Origin: Anopheles merus
Taxonomy: Eukaryota > Arthropoda > Insecta > Diptera > Culicidae
Length of the DNA stretch: 64,000 nt
NCBI RefSeq assembly: GCF_017562075.2
Contig: NC_054083.1
Span: forward strand, 47,402,942-47,466,941
Direction of reading: 5' to 3'
Position 1 is the first letter of the stretch. Every line of letters starts with the position of its first letter. Of this stretch, positions 1 through 10,600 are shown in pieces. Made by a program: the position numbers and the translations under genes. Below the pieces are notes generated by a model, which worked only from the letters and a program-made list of their open reading frames with translations, did not search any database and was not told the DNA's origin.

Positions 1-275
1 CTTGGTAGGGCAGTGGAAGCGAGACCGTCTCACGGATAAGCTCAATACTTGTGGAGGTACAATAACTCAATAATCTCGAACAGTGTGCGTCCCCGTCGGG
101 AAGGAGTATCCCCGAGGTGTCGAATGTACAGGAGAAAGTGTCTTAAACTTAAAAGTCGGCATTGCGTTTAGCTCTTACTTGCTAGAGTCGTGTTTTTATC
201 TAATAGGAATGAGAAGAAGTATGAAACAGAAGGATAGAGTCAGCCATATTGCACATCAGACAGAGGACCCTGCTC
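1..275 (-). other. Start of sha 3' UTR / downstream flank
   Basis: This is the sequence just after the sha stop codon. I see no AATAAA on the minus strand here, so the 3' UTR probably runs past the left edge of the window. A short plus-strand reading frame (83-352) crosses the stop codon and shows no coding signs. Confidence 0.5.
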
Positions 276-3200
276 TCAGTGCACAGCGGCCGCCATTGCT
301 CGATCCGCACCCTGTGCCACTGTTAGATGCGCAGGTTTCCGTATGTTCTTGAAGAACACCGAATGCGTCTCGACACTTTCCGCACCCGATTCGGAGATAT
401 CGTCCAAGTGCGAGTCAAGATCGTCCTCGTCTGAGATGCAGGAGGCATCATCACTACCATCGAACTTCTCATCATCGGACGAGTACACCCGTACACTGAT
501 CGCGTCGGAGGTGTTGAAGAACACACCGTTCGGTGGCATCTGATGTCTGCCGTGCGATGGACCCGGTTCCATCTCCCCTCTTGTGCTCATGGCCACCGTC
601 CGTGCGATCGTAGTCAACGAGGAAGAGGGTGAGCTAGAGGAAGGTGGCGATGGAGGTGGTGGCGGAGGTTTGCTTTGGGGCTTCTCGATCACCTTGACCG
701 CACTGCCCGGCTTCTTCGTGGGAATGGTTGCAGTTGGTGGTGGTGGAGGTGGAGGATTCGGTGGAGGCAGGGGAGGCGGTGGTGATCGTGGGCGAGCGAT
801 CGATTTGTCGTTCGATCTGGAACCGGCCCCAGAAGAACCACCGGTCGATGAGCCGCTCCGATTGGTGCCGGTTGCATCTGGTGTTCCTGCGACGCCTCTT
901 TCGTTCGCTTCCTGCTGCTGTAGGGCACAGATTTCGTACTTGTTCTCCTCCAGGATCGTTCCATCCGGACCTGCAGCAGCCGAACCGTCCGGTGACTGGG
1001 AGCTAAAGTTGAACCGCTCGTAGAGCTTCTTTTTGCCGTTCAGCTTTGATTCACTCGAATCGGCACTCATGTAGCCGCTGTCCTGCTCCTTTGTGCTCGA
1101 TCGCGAGTTACTCCGCACGATCGTGATGTTCGGGCGCGAAGTGGATGGCTTTTCACCGTCTTCTGGTGATGGTGCACCCTGCTGTCGCTTCCGGTGATGG
1201 TGATGATGATGGTGACGCAACATCTGCTGCTGCTGATAGTGTGATCCATACGCACCACTACCAGACGATTCATCAATCAGTGAAGAAATGCCCTCATCCT
1301 TCTCGAGAATGTCGGACGAATCGGATGTCTTTTCTAGGTCCTGATCCCCTCCGGACTTCCCATTGAACTTCGCTGTCGCTATTCCGATAAACTTCTTCCA
1401 GGCATTCTTCAAATCCTTGGACTTTTTGACGCGATCTCTCAGCCCCATTGCGATCTGCATTCCGTTGGAGGACTGGTTCAACTCGACGCGAAACACCTTC
1501 GTGGTGGTGGGTGACGCTGATCCAGTGCTTCCAAGCGGCATCGGTGCACTGATGTCATAGATGGAGGGTTTCTCATCTTCACCGTCTTTCGGATTGATCG
1601 ACGGGCTGCTCCGATTGATCGGGAAGCTATAGTTGGAGAGCGTTTTCGTGGATAGGACCTCGATCTTGTCAATGTCCTCGATGAACTTCGCCTTGCTCAT
1701 CACTTGCTGGTGTTGCTGCTGCTGGGCCTGGCGTGTGCGCAGATCGTAGATCTTGCTGTCGACCTGCTGCAAGAAGTTCTTGCTGTTCTTCTCCCCAAGC
1801 GTCATGTAGCTCTCCAGTATGCCACTCAGCTCCGACTCCGGTTGCTTCTCGTCGATTCGTGCGTACTCCGACTTTTCGCTAATATACAGCGACTGATCGG
1901 TCGGGTTCTTGTGCACGTGACTGTACGGTGGTAGCTTGCCCGGGGAGTTACGGCTCTTACCCCCACTGCCACTACTATTGCTCGCCCCAGACGCCGTCCG
2001 ATCGTTGTCCGAAATGCCCGTCAACTGTGTGGAGTCACTCTCCGCCGTCAGACTATTGATCGACTCGTAGTTTTCGCTGGCAGTGCAGAAGTTAGGCTTC
2101 GGTGCCGGACCAGTCGGTGGGTTCGATAGCTTTTCGCTGTTACTCCAGCAGCCCAGACTCTTCGGCGCACCGCCATAATCGTCCACCTTCTTCAGCTGCA
2201 GCCGCGGATGATCGTACAGAGCGGTTTGGCGAGACCCAACTCCAACTCCACCACTCTCCGGTGGGATCAGATCCGGCGGTACCTGTTTCGGTGCCGGTAT
2301 GATCGCTTCACCTACGTTCGTACGCTGGCGGCGTGAATGTCGTGTTTCGAGCGTCAGCAACTTCCCCGACTTTACGTCCAATTCGGCCAGATTGGTCAGC
2401 GAGCTTCGTACGGGCGCACCACCAGCCCCTGCGACGGCTTTCGGGTTCTTGGATTCGTAAATCTCGCGCAAGCTGCCGAAGCTCGTCTCGTGCTTGAAAG
2501 ACCCAGTGGACTTCAGCACAAAGTGACTGTTCAGATCGGCCGGCAGGGAGGTTAGGTTTGACGCTTCGACAACTCCTCCACTCCGACCCCGCTCACTCTC
2601 CCACACGTTGCTGCGATGCCGACTCACAGCCGCCGTCGACCCGTGCTTCTTCGGCTTGCGGTCGAGCGTGTCCGGCTCGAACTGGTCGCTGTCCGTCGCG
2701 GATAGGTCGCAATCGTCCGGACTGTGCTCCACCTCGATCGTGATGCTGCCCTGAAACGGCGTGTCGCACTTGATCTTCGGTATCTTTTTCTTAGCTCTGC
2801 CTGTTGCCGGCTGGCCCTCAACAACGCTGGTCTGCGGAACGTCTTCATACTCATCGGACCGGATACTGACGGCTGCGCGTTCCGTCTTGATCGTGTCAGT
2901 ATCCTTTCTAAAACCCTCCACCCGATCGTATATGGCATTGCGTATCTCGACCTCCTCCTCGAGCGGTAGCGCTGTGCTGAGGGAGGGCGACGGTTGCGAC
3001 CCAAGATCGCTACTGTTCGTGGTGGAGGTGTGGAAGCTCATCGGCGTCTTGGAGGTGGCCCGCTCCAGGCTGTCCGTTTCGTAGTCCACGATCAGATAGT
3101 GGGGCGATTTGCGCGAGTAGATTGGCGAGTCGGGCTGGTACTTGCTGTACGAGTTCTTGCCCGATCGGTTCCCGAGCGTGTTGCACTCCTGGTCCGAGTT

Positions 3201-4625
3201 TAGAAAGTCGTGAAAGAACTTCTCGTTCCGGTAGCGCTCGTGCCGATCGATGCTGCTGAACCGGCTGTCGGACGAGTCGAGGGCGTAGTCTAGCGACTCG
3301 AGCTGTGGGACTGGCAGTCGCTCGGCATGTCGCTCCGACCAGGAGCGGATTTTGCGCTGATCCATCGCCAGCGCTTCGTACACCATGTCCGGCATCTGGT
3401 TGATGTTGCGGAGCTTCATCGGTTTGACGTTCGCGTACTGATCCAGCACCTCCTGGCGACGCTTGCTGGTGGAGGCGCCGGCCAGTGAAGGTGGTAGAGC
3501 TGGTGTCTGGTGCACTCTGGCTCCTCCATTCGCTGGCGGCTTCTTGCCGTGCGTATGGTGATGATGATGGTGGGCTGATTGTGTGTGTACCACCGGCAGC
3601 ATCTTGTGCGGCATCACCGGTGATGCCTCAAACTGTGGATTGTTGTAGATCTCACTACCAGTAATGCTGTACAGATCGCGCTTATCGTACACCTTGTTGG
3701 TGTCCAGGTTAGCGACTGAGTTGTTCGTGTTCTTGATGTACAGCTGTTGGTTGCTCTGCCGGGTCTCCTCGTAGATGAAGCTGCTGTTCTTCATCAGCGC
3801 ACCGGCACCGTCCTGCATGCTGAACTTGCTCATCTTGCTCACCAGATCCGACTTCAGACTGTGCGACACAATTTTCGGTGCTGAGCTAGTGTCTGAGCGG
3901 ACCGATTTGCTTGCGGAAGGAATGCGAACGACCGCCGATCGTTCCTTCACACTATTGGCCACGATCGTTTCGTTGTCCGACGTTGACGAACTGTCGCTGT
4001 GTAAACTCCCCGTCTTGGATGGGCGATGACCCTTCGGGTGCTTCTTGATGTCCGGTCGAATCGGCAACGAATCATTGGCGGGCGTACGATCATCCAGTGA
4101 CTTGAGTGACTCCAGCTCCCCTACAAACCCTCCATTTGCAATCCCACCCGCATCGAGCTTCGGTGTTGGCGTTGCTCCATCTACCTCCGACCCATTACCA
4201 GCTGCATTGGCGAGCAGGCTCGCCTTGCTGTCGTACAGGTCCGCCTCGGCAATACCATCCCCATGGTTGGACGACACATCCTCCAGCCACTTGCGGATGC
4301 TGTTCTGCTTGTCGCCACAGTTCTTACAGTTGCTCGACGGTACCATCACGGGGTCGGCAGCGGCCGCCACCTTCTTCTCGCACCCGGGACACCCCGAGCA
4401 GGCACTCTTGCGTGAGCTGTCCTTGCGCGAGCTGATCAAACTGCTCCGCCGGCTGGCCGGGGCTGTCTGGACCGCGGCATACGTTTCCGACCCGGCCGAT
4501 TGCTGCATCTCCTCCGGGATGATGTTCAGCGAGGGCTGAAACCGTTTCGCCGACATCTTGTACTTGGCGATCGTGATCACCTCGCGGATCTTATTCAGAA
4601 ACTCGATAGCTGCCGGTGGAGGTGA
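276..4625 (-). CDS. sha: sha last coding exon: long low-complexity cytoplasmic tail
   Basis: This 4350-bp exon, acceptor CCACTGCCAG, encodes about residues 660-2108 and ends at TGA (276-278). It opens with SPPPAAIEFLNKIREVITIA, an amphipathic, probably helical segment that looks constrained. The rest is mostly Ser-rich disordered sequence with many candidate phosphorylation sites, two His runs, a basic stretch (RVKKSKDLKNAWKKFIG), two poly-proline blocks and a Ser/Asp/Glu-rich end (SDDEKFDGSDDASCISDEDD). The very large undivided exon is typical of insect scaffold tails. Confidence 0.88.
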   Translation of the reverse strand, partial: SPPPAAIEFLNKIREVITIAKYKMSAKRFQPSLNIIPEEMQQSAGSETYAAVQTAPASRRSSLISSRKDSSRKSACSGCPGCEKKVAAAADPVMVPSSNCKNCGDKQNSIRKWLEDVSSNHGDGIAEADLYDSKASLLANAAGNGSEVDGATPTPKLDAGGIANGGFVGELESLKSLDDRTPANDSLPIRPDIKKHPKGHRPSKTGSLHSDSSSTSDNETIVANSVKERSAVVRIPSASKSVRSDTSSAPKIVSHSLKSDLVSKMSKFSMQDGAGALMKNSSFIYEETRQSNQQLYIKNTNNSVANLDTNKVYDKRDLYSITGSEIYNNPQFEASPVMPHKMLPVVHTQSAHHHHHHTHGKKPPANGGARVHQTPALPPSLAGASTSKRRQEVLDQYANVKPMKLRNINQMPDMVYEALAMDQRKIRSWSERHAERLPVPQLESLDYALDSSDSRFSSIDRHERYRNEKFFHDFLNSDQECNTLGNRSGKNSYSKYQPDSPIYSRKSPHYLIVDYETDSLERATSKTPMSFHTSTTNSSDLGSQPSPSLSTALPLEEEVEIRNAIYDRVEGFRKDTDTIKTERAAVSIRSDEYEDVPQTSVVEGQPATGRAKKKIPKIKCDTPFQGSITIEVEHSPDDCDLSATDSDQFEPDTLDRKPKKHGSTAAVSRHRSNVWESERGRSGGVVEASNLTSLPADLNSHFVLKSTGSFKHETSFGSLREIYESKNPKAVAGAGGAPVRSSLTNLAELDVKSGKLLTLETRHSRRQRTNVGEAIIPAPKQVPPDLIPPESGGVGVGSRQTALYDHPRLQLKKVDDYGGAPKSLGCWSNSEKLSNPPTGPAPKPNFCTASENYESINSLTAESDSTQLTGISDNDRTASGASNSSGSGGKSRNSPGKLPPYSHVHKNPTDQSLYISEKSEYARIDEKQPESELSGILESYMTLGEKNSKNFLQQVDSKIYDLRTRQAQQQQHQQVMSKAKFIEDIDKIEVLSTKTLSNYSFPINRSSPSINPKDGEDEKPSIYDISAPMPLGSTGSASPTTTKVFRVELNQSSNGMQIAMGLRDRVKKSKDLKNAWKKFIGIATAKFNGKSGGDQDLEKTSDSSDILEKDEGISSLIDESSGSGAYGSHYQQQQMLRHHHHHHHRKRQQGAPSPEDGEKPSTSRPNITIVRSNSRSSTKEQDSGYMSADSSESKLNGKKKLYERFNFSSQSPDGSAAAGPDGTILEENKYEICALQQQEANERGVAGTPDATGTNRSGSSTGGSSGAGSRSNDKSIARPRSPPPPLPPPNPPPPPPPTATIPTKKPGSAVKVIEKPQSKPPPPPPSPPSSSSPSSSLTTIARTVAMSTRGEMEPGPSHGRHQMPPNGVFFNTSDAISVRVYSSDDEKFDGSDDASCISDEDDLDSHLDDISESGAESVETHSVFFKNIRKPAHLTVAQGADRAMAAAVH

Positions 4626-7600
4626 CTGGCAGTGGAATGAAAAAGGATGTAAATTTCGTCAGATTTAATGAACTCATTATGCCATTAGAGTGCAACTACT
4701 TACAACTAGAAGATGTGGTTCGAAGTAGGCCGGATTGAAGTACAGCTTCCGGCGCATCGTACCGTTCACGATAGACTTCATGCTTTCGAGCTTTTCTTCG
4801 TTGTTCAGCTCTTCGACAATGGATACATTTTCCTCTGGTAGACACTCCGTATCCTGGCCACCGGCGTTCAGTGGATCCTGCTGGTGTTGCTGCTGGTGCT
4901 GCTGAAGGTGATGGTGATGATGAAGTAACAGAGCGGACTGCTGGGACAGCTGCTGCTGCTGCTGCTGAAGGCGAAGTTCGCCATCCATTTCGGTACGCCC
5001 TGAGAAGTTTTTTGGCTGATGTTTGCCGGTTTGCATCTGAAACGGAAGGTTTACCTCATTCCTGTGCGCTCTACGGCATCCCTTGCTACTGTAACCTACC
5101 TGCTTCTCAACGTCGGTCGTTATATCATCCTCAAACTCCGACACCGAATTGGAATTGTCACTGATGAAGCCCGAATTGTCGCTCAGGTTCGGGAAGTGTT
5201 TCAGCAGCGGGTTGTTCTTCACAATGCCCATCTCCTCCGCGTGCAGACCAACGTTCGCGAGGCCCCGGTGCGGTCCAACCGCTGGCCCTCCGCCCTGTCG
5301 CTGGCTACCGCCGAGCGCGTTACGCCCAATAAAGCTGGCCCGTGCCTGTCCACCGAACGGGCTGACGGCGGCCGCGCCCATACCGACCCCGAACGTGACC
5401 TGATCGTTCTGCTGGTAGGTGGAGTAGTCATTCTTCAGCCCGCTGCCATCATCGTTCGTGCCCGATCGGGTCTTACGCTTCTTCATGTGGATGTAGAGAA
5501 ACACTGACGCGATGTAGATTAGCCCCAGACACAGACTGCAGACCGCGATCACGATGTACTCCTTGGTGGAGAGTCCGGACTGTTGCTCGATGTGTGTCTC
5601 GGATGCGAACGATACCTCCGTAACGTCTGTAAGGGTAGATGAGATGGAAGAAAATGGTTATACACGCAAGGAGGCGAACAAAAACTGGATTAACTGATGA
5701 TGATTAAAACTGTTATACGAGTACTATGTAACTGTTATACGCCTCTTTTTTGTCTTTTTGTGTTGTACACTCGAACATACAGCAACAAAACACAAAACTA
5801 TAACTGTTATACAGTATATATAAATCTGTTATACAAGTCTATTTGGTCGATTTTGACAATTTTTGTATGTATTTTCTATTAGAAAGTAAAGGTAAAGATT
5901 GTGTAACTGACTTTACACTGTTCAATGAGGCATTTTCGTTTTTTTAGATTTTAATTGATTTCTCTGTTACAAAATCCGGTATCATCCACCGACCCAACCA
6001 ATTCCCTTACCATCAAAGGGGAAAAGTCACTTGATTTAAATTCCCATCAAATCACAATGCTCACTCAACCAGCACCTTATGTCACCATCGAGTCGAGCGA
6101 GCTTATCACAAAAAGCCCATAAAATGATACATTCCATCGCCTCCGAAAAACCACACCAACTCCCAAAATTGTTTTCCACTCATTAAATCCTAATCATCCT
6201 CGGTAGCTCGGTAGTGTGCGGCTCGGAAGCAAACTCATTAAAAAGCCCTTTCCTAGCACCCTCGAAAAAGTGCACCGGAAGTGTGATTGAGGTGAAAGCC
6301 TCAATGGTTACGCACTGGAAGCTATCGTCGCGTTCCCTTTATAGTCGCTCCATTGGCAAACATTCCGTCACACCGATTTTCACTCGATGCATTGCGGATA
6401 AGTGTATACATTATGGGCGCTGCAGCCCGCCTCAAAACAGTGCTGAAGTGTTGATAAATTGTGTTTCATTGGGGCCCGACCATCGGTTCAGAGAAGAAAA
6501 GCACACTCTACTTCTTGCTCTACACCCGGGAGTCAACGCATTGCATCACCGGCTGGCCGACAATAGGTGCGCATTGCAGACCACGTGCAGACCACCATCG
6601 ATTATTTCACTACACCGCTGCTGCTGATAACGTTATCGTCGCTGTGCTGCTGGCGGGCTGTCTGTTGGGGAAAAAGTGAAAGCTTTCAGCGAAACTGCCC
6701 ACCCGGGGGTTGAGTAATAATATTCATAATTGTGTGATAATACTCGAACTCGACTGCCAGCAGCACCAGAGTGTGTATGCGTTTTCCATCCGGTCCATGG
6801 GTGCAAGTGAAAAACAGCTTTTCACCCCTTCCAGATGCGAAAAGGTGTCTGTGCGGTGTCGTCTTGGGAAACATCCCTTTCTATTGCGATCGTAGCGTTG
6901 ACCACAACGCCGTCGCCCTAAGCTACCCGATCTCAAATGACAGTAAAATGGCAGTGCGGACAGTGTTTAAAATCAACCTGAAAAACTCGACTGACATGAG
7001 ATCGGTCGGACTGGGACCTGGGAGAACAATTTAAAGGTGCGTGATTTACGATCGCGAATCGGTACCGGTACTCATCACACCCTACCTGAGCTGGTGGTGA
7101 TAATGTCTAACACAGCATGAACGTTGTGGAAGGAAGGAAGCGCAACAGTTGAGTGGCGGTGTCGTTCACACAATTAGCATAAGCTGTGATTTACAAGCGG
7201 GAAACCTCTCGTTGGCAGTGCAGGCTTCTTCGAGTACGGTCGGGAGGTGTTCCCGCCAGCCGCTCAGGAACGGGCGGCATCGTTACCGGGCTTGAATTAT
7301 GACATTGGCGCGACCCCTTCGCTTTACTTCACGTGTATCGTTTTCTATGCTCTCAGGTCAGCAAGTTTACAGCAGACAGTAAAATGGTAAAGAAAATACA
7401 CGCTATGACACACCTGACGAACCGTAGTTTCATTTTCATTTCATTTTCCCCCTCGGGTTGCTCCAAATGAAAGTGAAATTTCTTCACCAGCAACATAAAT
7501 ATGCTCGAATTGCGGGTGAAGCGGGCTCGCATTCGGAAATAAGCTTTTCCTCTCCATCGCACCCCGTGCAAAGAAGCTGAGGTGGGGGATGGTTATATTT

Positions 7601-10600
7601 GTTTTGTTTGTTCGGTCATCGTTGTTTTCAAAGCTGGCCACCTTTTCCACCCACCAATTCCGAAAAAGAGGAGGAAACAATCAGACAAAATTTCTGCACA
7701 GGTGGAAATGAGGAGTGGAAATGCATGATTGCATCATGGTGGAGGAGCAGCAGCGCAACAGTGAGCTTTTTGGCGGCATCATCATCTTCCGTTTTGTAAT
7801 TGGTTGCTGCTGCTGCTGTTTCCGGTGTGGCACAAAAGCACAATATTATGCAAGATTGGTACACACGCGTGCGCAGGCTCTTCTCAATGAAGAAAATGCC
7901 TAGCAGAGATAATAAACATTTTTGTGACTTTCATCTTAATCGATCCAGACAAGAATTGAACGTGATTCCTGTCGTTCGCAAGTGTAATTGCTTAGCATGA
8001 TACTATGGGACACTTCAAGTTGTTGCATGTTAATAGTGATACTGGTAATGTGTCAATGCTGTTTAGTAAAATATGTTTCTTCTCCTTATTTATAGTATGA
8101 ACTGAATAGTTGTTTCAATACATCAAATTTAGACAGTTTTCTATATTATAAGTTTTAATTTTCTTCTGTTTTCGTTTCAGTTAAAATACTTTCCTTCCAC
8201 TCAACGCAATCATAAGCGCTCAATATCCATTCAACCCAAAACAGCTCGAGCTTTCAATGTGCAAAAAACGCGCCCAACCCAGCGGTATCTTAGTCCGCCC
8301 CATTATAACCTCATTTCCCGGCCCTAATAGCTAAAAATCGCTGCTTTACGGCCCGATTCTGCTAAACGACTGCCCCGACGTTCGCCATCCCCATGGAAAG
8401 AAAAAACGGAAATAGTTATGAAATCGCCTCAAATCAACGCAACGGGGTTGATACGGGGTTGTCAAATTTGCACATCACTAAAATCCTAAACACCCTCCCC
8501 TCGAACACAACAACAATCCCAGCAGTCTAATAAACGGGCGGAAAACAGTGTTTAGCTTGGGTGTTTTCGCCCACTTACAAGCGAAAAACACAAGCTCGTA
8601 TTACCCGACCCGAGAACAACTTCGAACGAAACAAACAACAGCAACAGCTTGCTTCCCAAGCGATCGTTACGAAATGGACGCGCGCCGTTGGGTTCTTGCC
8701 GTTTTGCGGTAATAATATTCCAATTCCGTTTTCGTCAATAAACGAATAAATGTTGGGGCAGTATAAATAAGAAAAGGCCTGGTATACAATGGGCTTAAAT
8801 CAAGGCCATAAAGATAGCGTGCGTGGCCTCCAAGGCAGATCGGGCGTACCAGGGAAGCCTAAGAAGAGTTCCGAGTCCGATTTGTTGGGTTGGTAGTGGT
8901 TTCAAATTTGTACCAAGACACGCCGGAAAAAAAAAATGCAAATGCAGCTTTATGCTCCCGCATTGTGCTCCACATTAGACCGGTTGCATCACTCGTATCG
9001 AAGGAACATTGTAGTAAATGGACGCTTTCTTTCACTGCCCCTGCTGCCAGCGGGTTGGGCCTGAATGTTGCTCATCAAATATTATTAATTAAGACACAAC
9101 CGGATTCATGGTTGGCCGTTACATCGATTTCTACCCATTTTAAAGCTGCTGCAGACGCTTAACTGGCAAGAATCTCGCGAACGTGAACGTGAAGCTACCA
9201 GACCAGACTGTTGACTTACGCATAATTGGCCGTTATCTGCTGGAGGCTGCCAGGACCCCGTCTGATGGTGGACGAATTTACAACACTTTCAACACAACCA
9301 GCCCATCAATGTTGGGATCGGGTGGAACGGTCGTAAACAATCCCAGACCTGTGTCTGTTCGGCTCCCCCTTTTCTTGGCCCTTTATCGCTTGTACGGTGT
9401 GTTCTAAAATGTACCCTCCTGTTTGATCTAAATTCTCGATAAAGCCCGCGGTGATGCGAAGGAATTTATAACACCTCCACGCTGAGCAGCCCGCTGAGCA
9501 GCCCGAATCCGCTCGAACCAGTTCAATACATAAATACATTTACGACCCGGCGTGATGTAGCGCGTCCTAATGACCGATCACCATAGACCACTGGAGTAGC
9601 GAGCTAAGGCTACGGTGGAACCCATGTTTGCGCCAATCGGATCGGAACGTTGAACGTTGTAATAGGCTTTAAGACAGTAAGACCCCTCATTTTATCTAAA
9701 CCATGGGCGCAAGAGAGTAAGCGACGAACCTCCTTACAGCTCGCCCTGTACAAGCTTTACTTCACGCCCCAAGTAAAAGCACTGTTTTACACCATTTCGA
9801 ATGGGAATAAAACAATCTCCCGAGGGATGCAATAGGTGGCAGAGGAAGAAATTCCTTCTTTCCCTGATGAGCGGTTGCAAATCGATACCATAAATTAATA
9901 GCGAAATTTATTGCACCCAATCTAAGGCACGAAGGCACGGGGCTGCACTTACTGCATGCGTGCGAGAGACGGCAAGAGGCACCACCATCTAATTGGCATT
10001 CGATGCGATTGAGTGCTCAATAAATGTCCCGAAGGTTGCAGTTTGCCAGCTCTCCGGTAATCTTTCGCCGCAGAAACGATCGTTTACTTAGCAATCGGCT
10101 TTATGATCGATGTGTTTTTATGCGTGATGAAATGGGATACCTTTTTAGCGTGTTTTTTTATTGTTTGATGTTTAGATGTAATATCAGCTTGAGTGCAATT
10201 AAAACTGATCGAAAGGGATCGCATTGGATCGTAAGACTCTTTTTTACGAGTGCTCCAGCACGGAGCTTGTGAATTAATCAGTTCGAAAGCTCTAAGACAG
10301 TTTTTGCTCAAATTGTTTCCCATTACTTTGTGATCCTTTCATTCATAAAAGCAATCAACTTGAGGCATTCAACAGCACTGTTTGTACTGACAGCTTCTGT
10401 CCAGCAAAACACACCAATTTATCGCCTCATTGCTTTCCGAATTGGAATTTCTCCGCACAAAGTGACGGCGTCGACGGCGCTTCCATTTAACCGCAACCAA
10501 TTTCTTACCCACACGCCATGTGAAACCAGTCGGTAAGAATGGTGGCAAAACCAATTGACCCGTCGCTTGAGTAAGACGTCTCATAAAGTCACCCCTAATG

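Noticed and set aside
583..1023. 146-codon plus-strand frame rich in Gly
   Set aside because: It is the complement of the sha poly-proline coding region; Gly runs mirror Pro codons.
4045..4539. 164-codon plus-strand frame
   Set aside because: Antisense shadow of the last sha exon, which explains its length.
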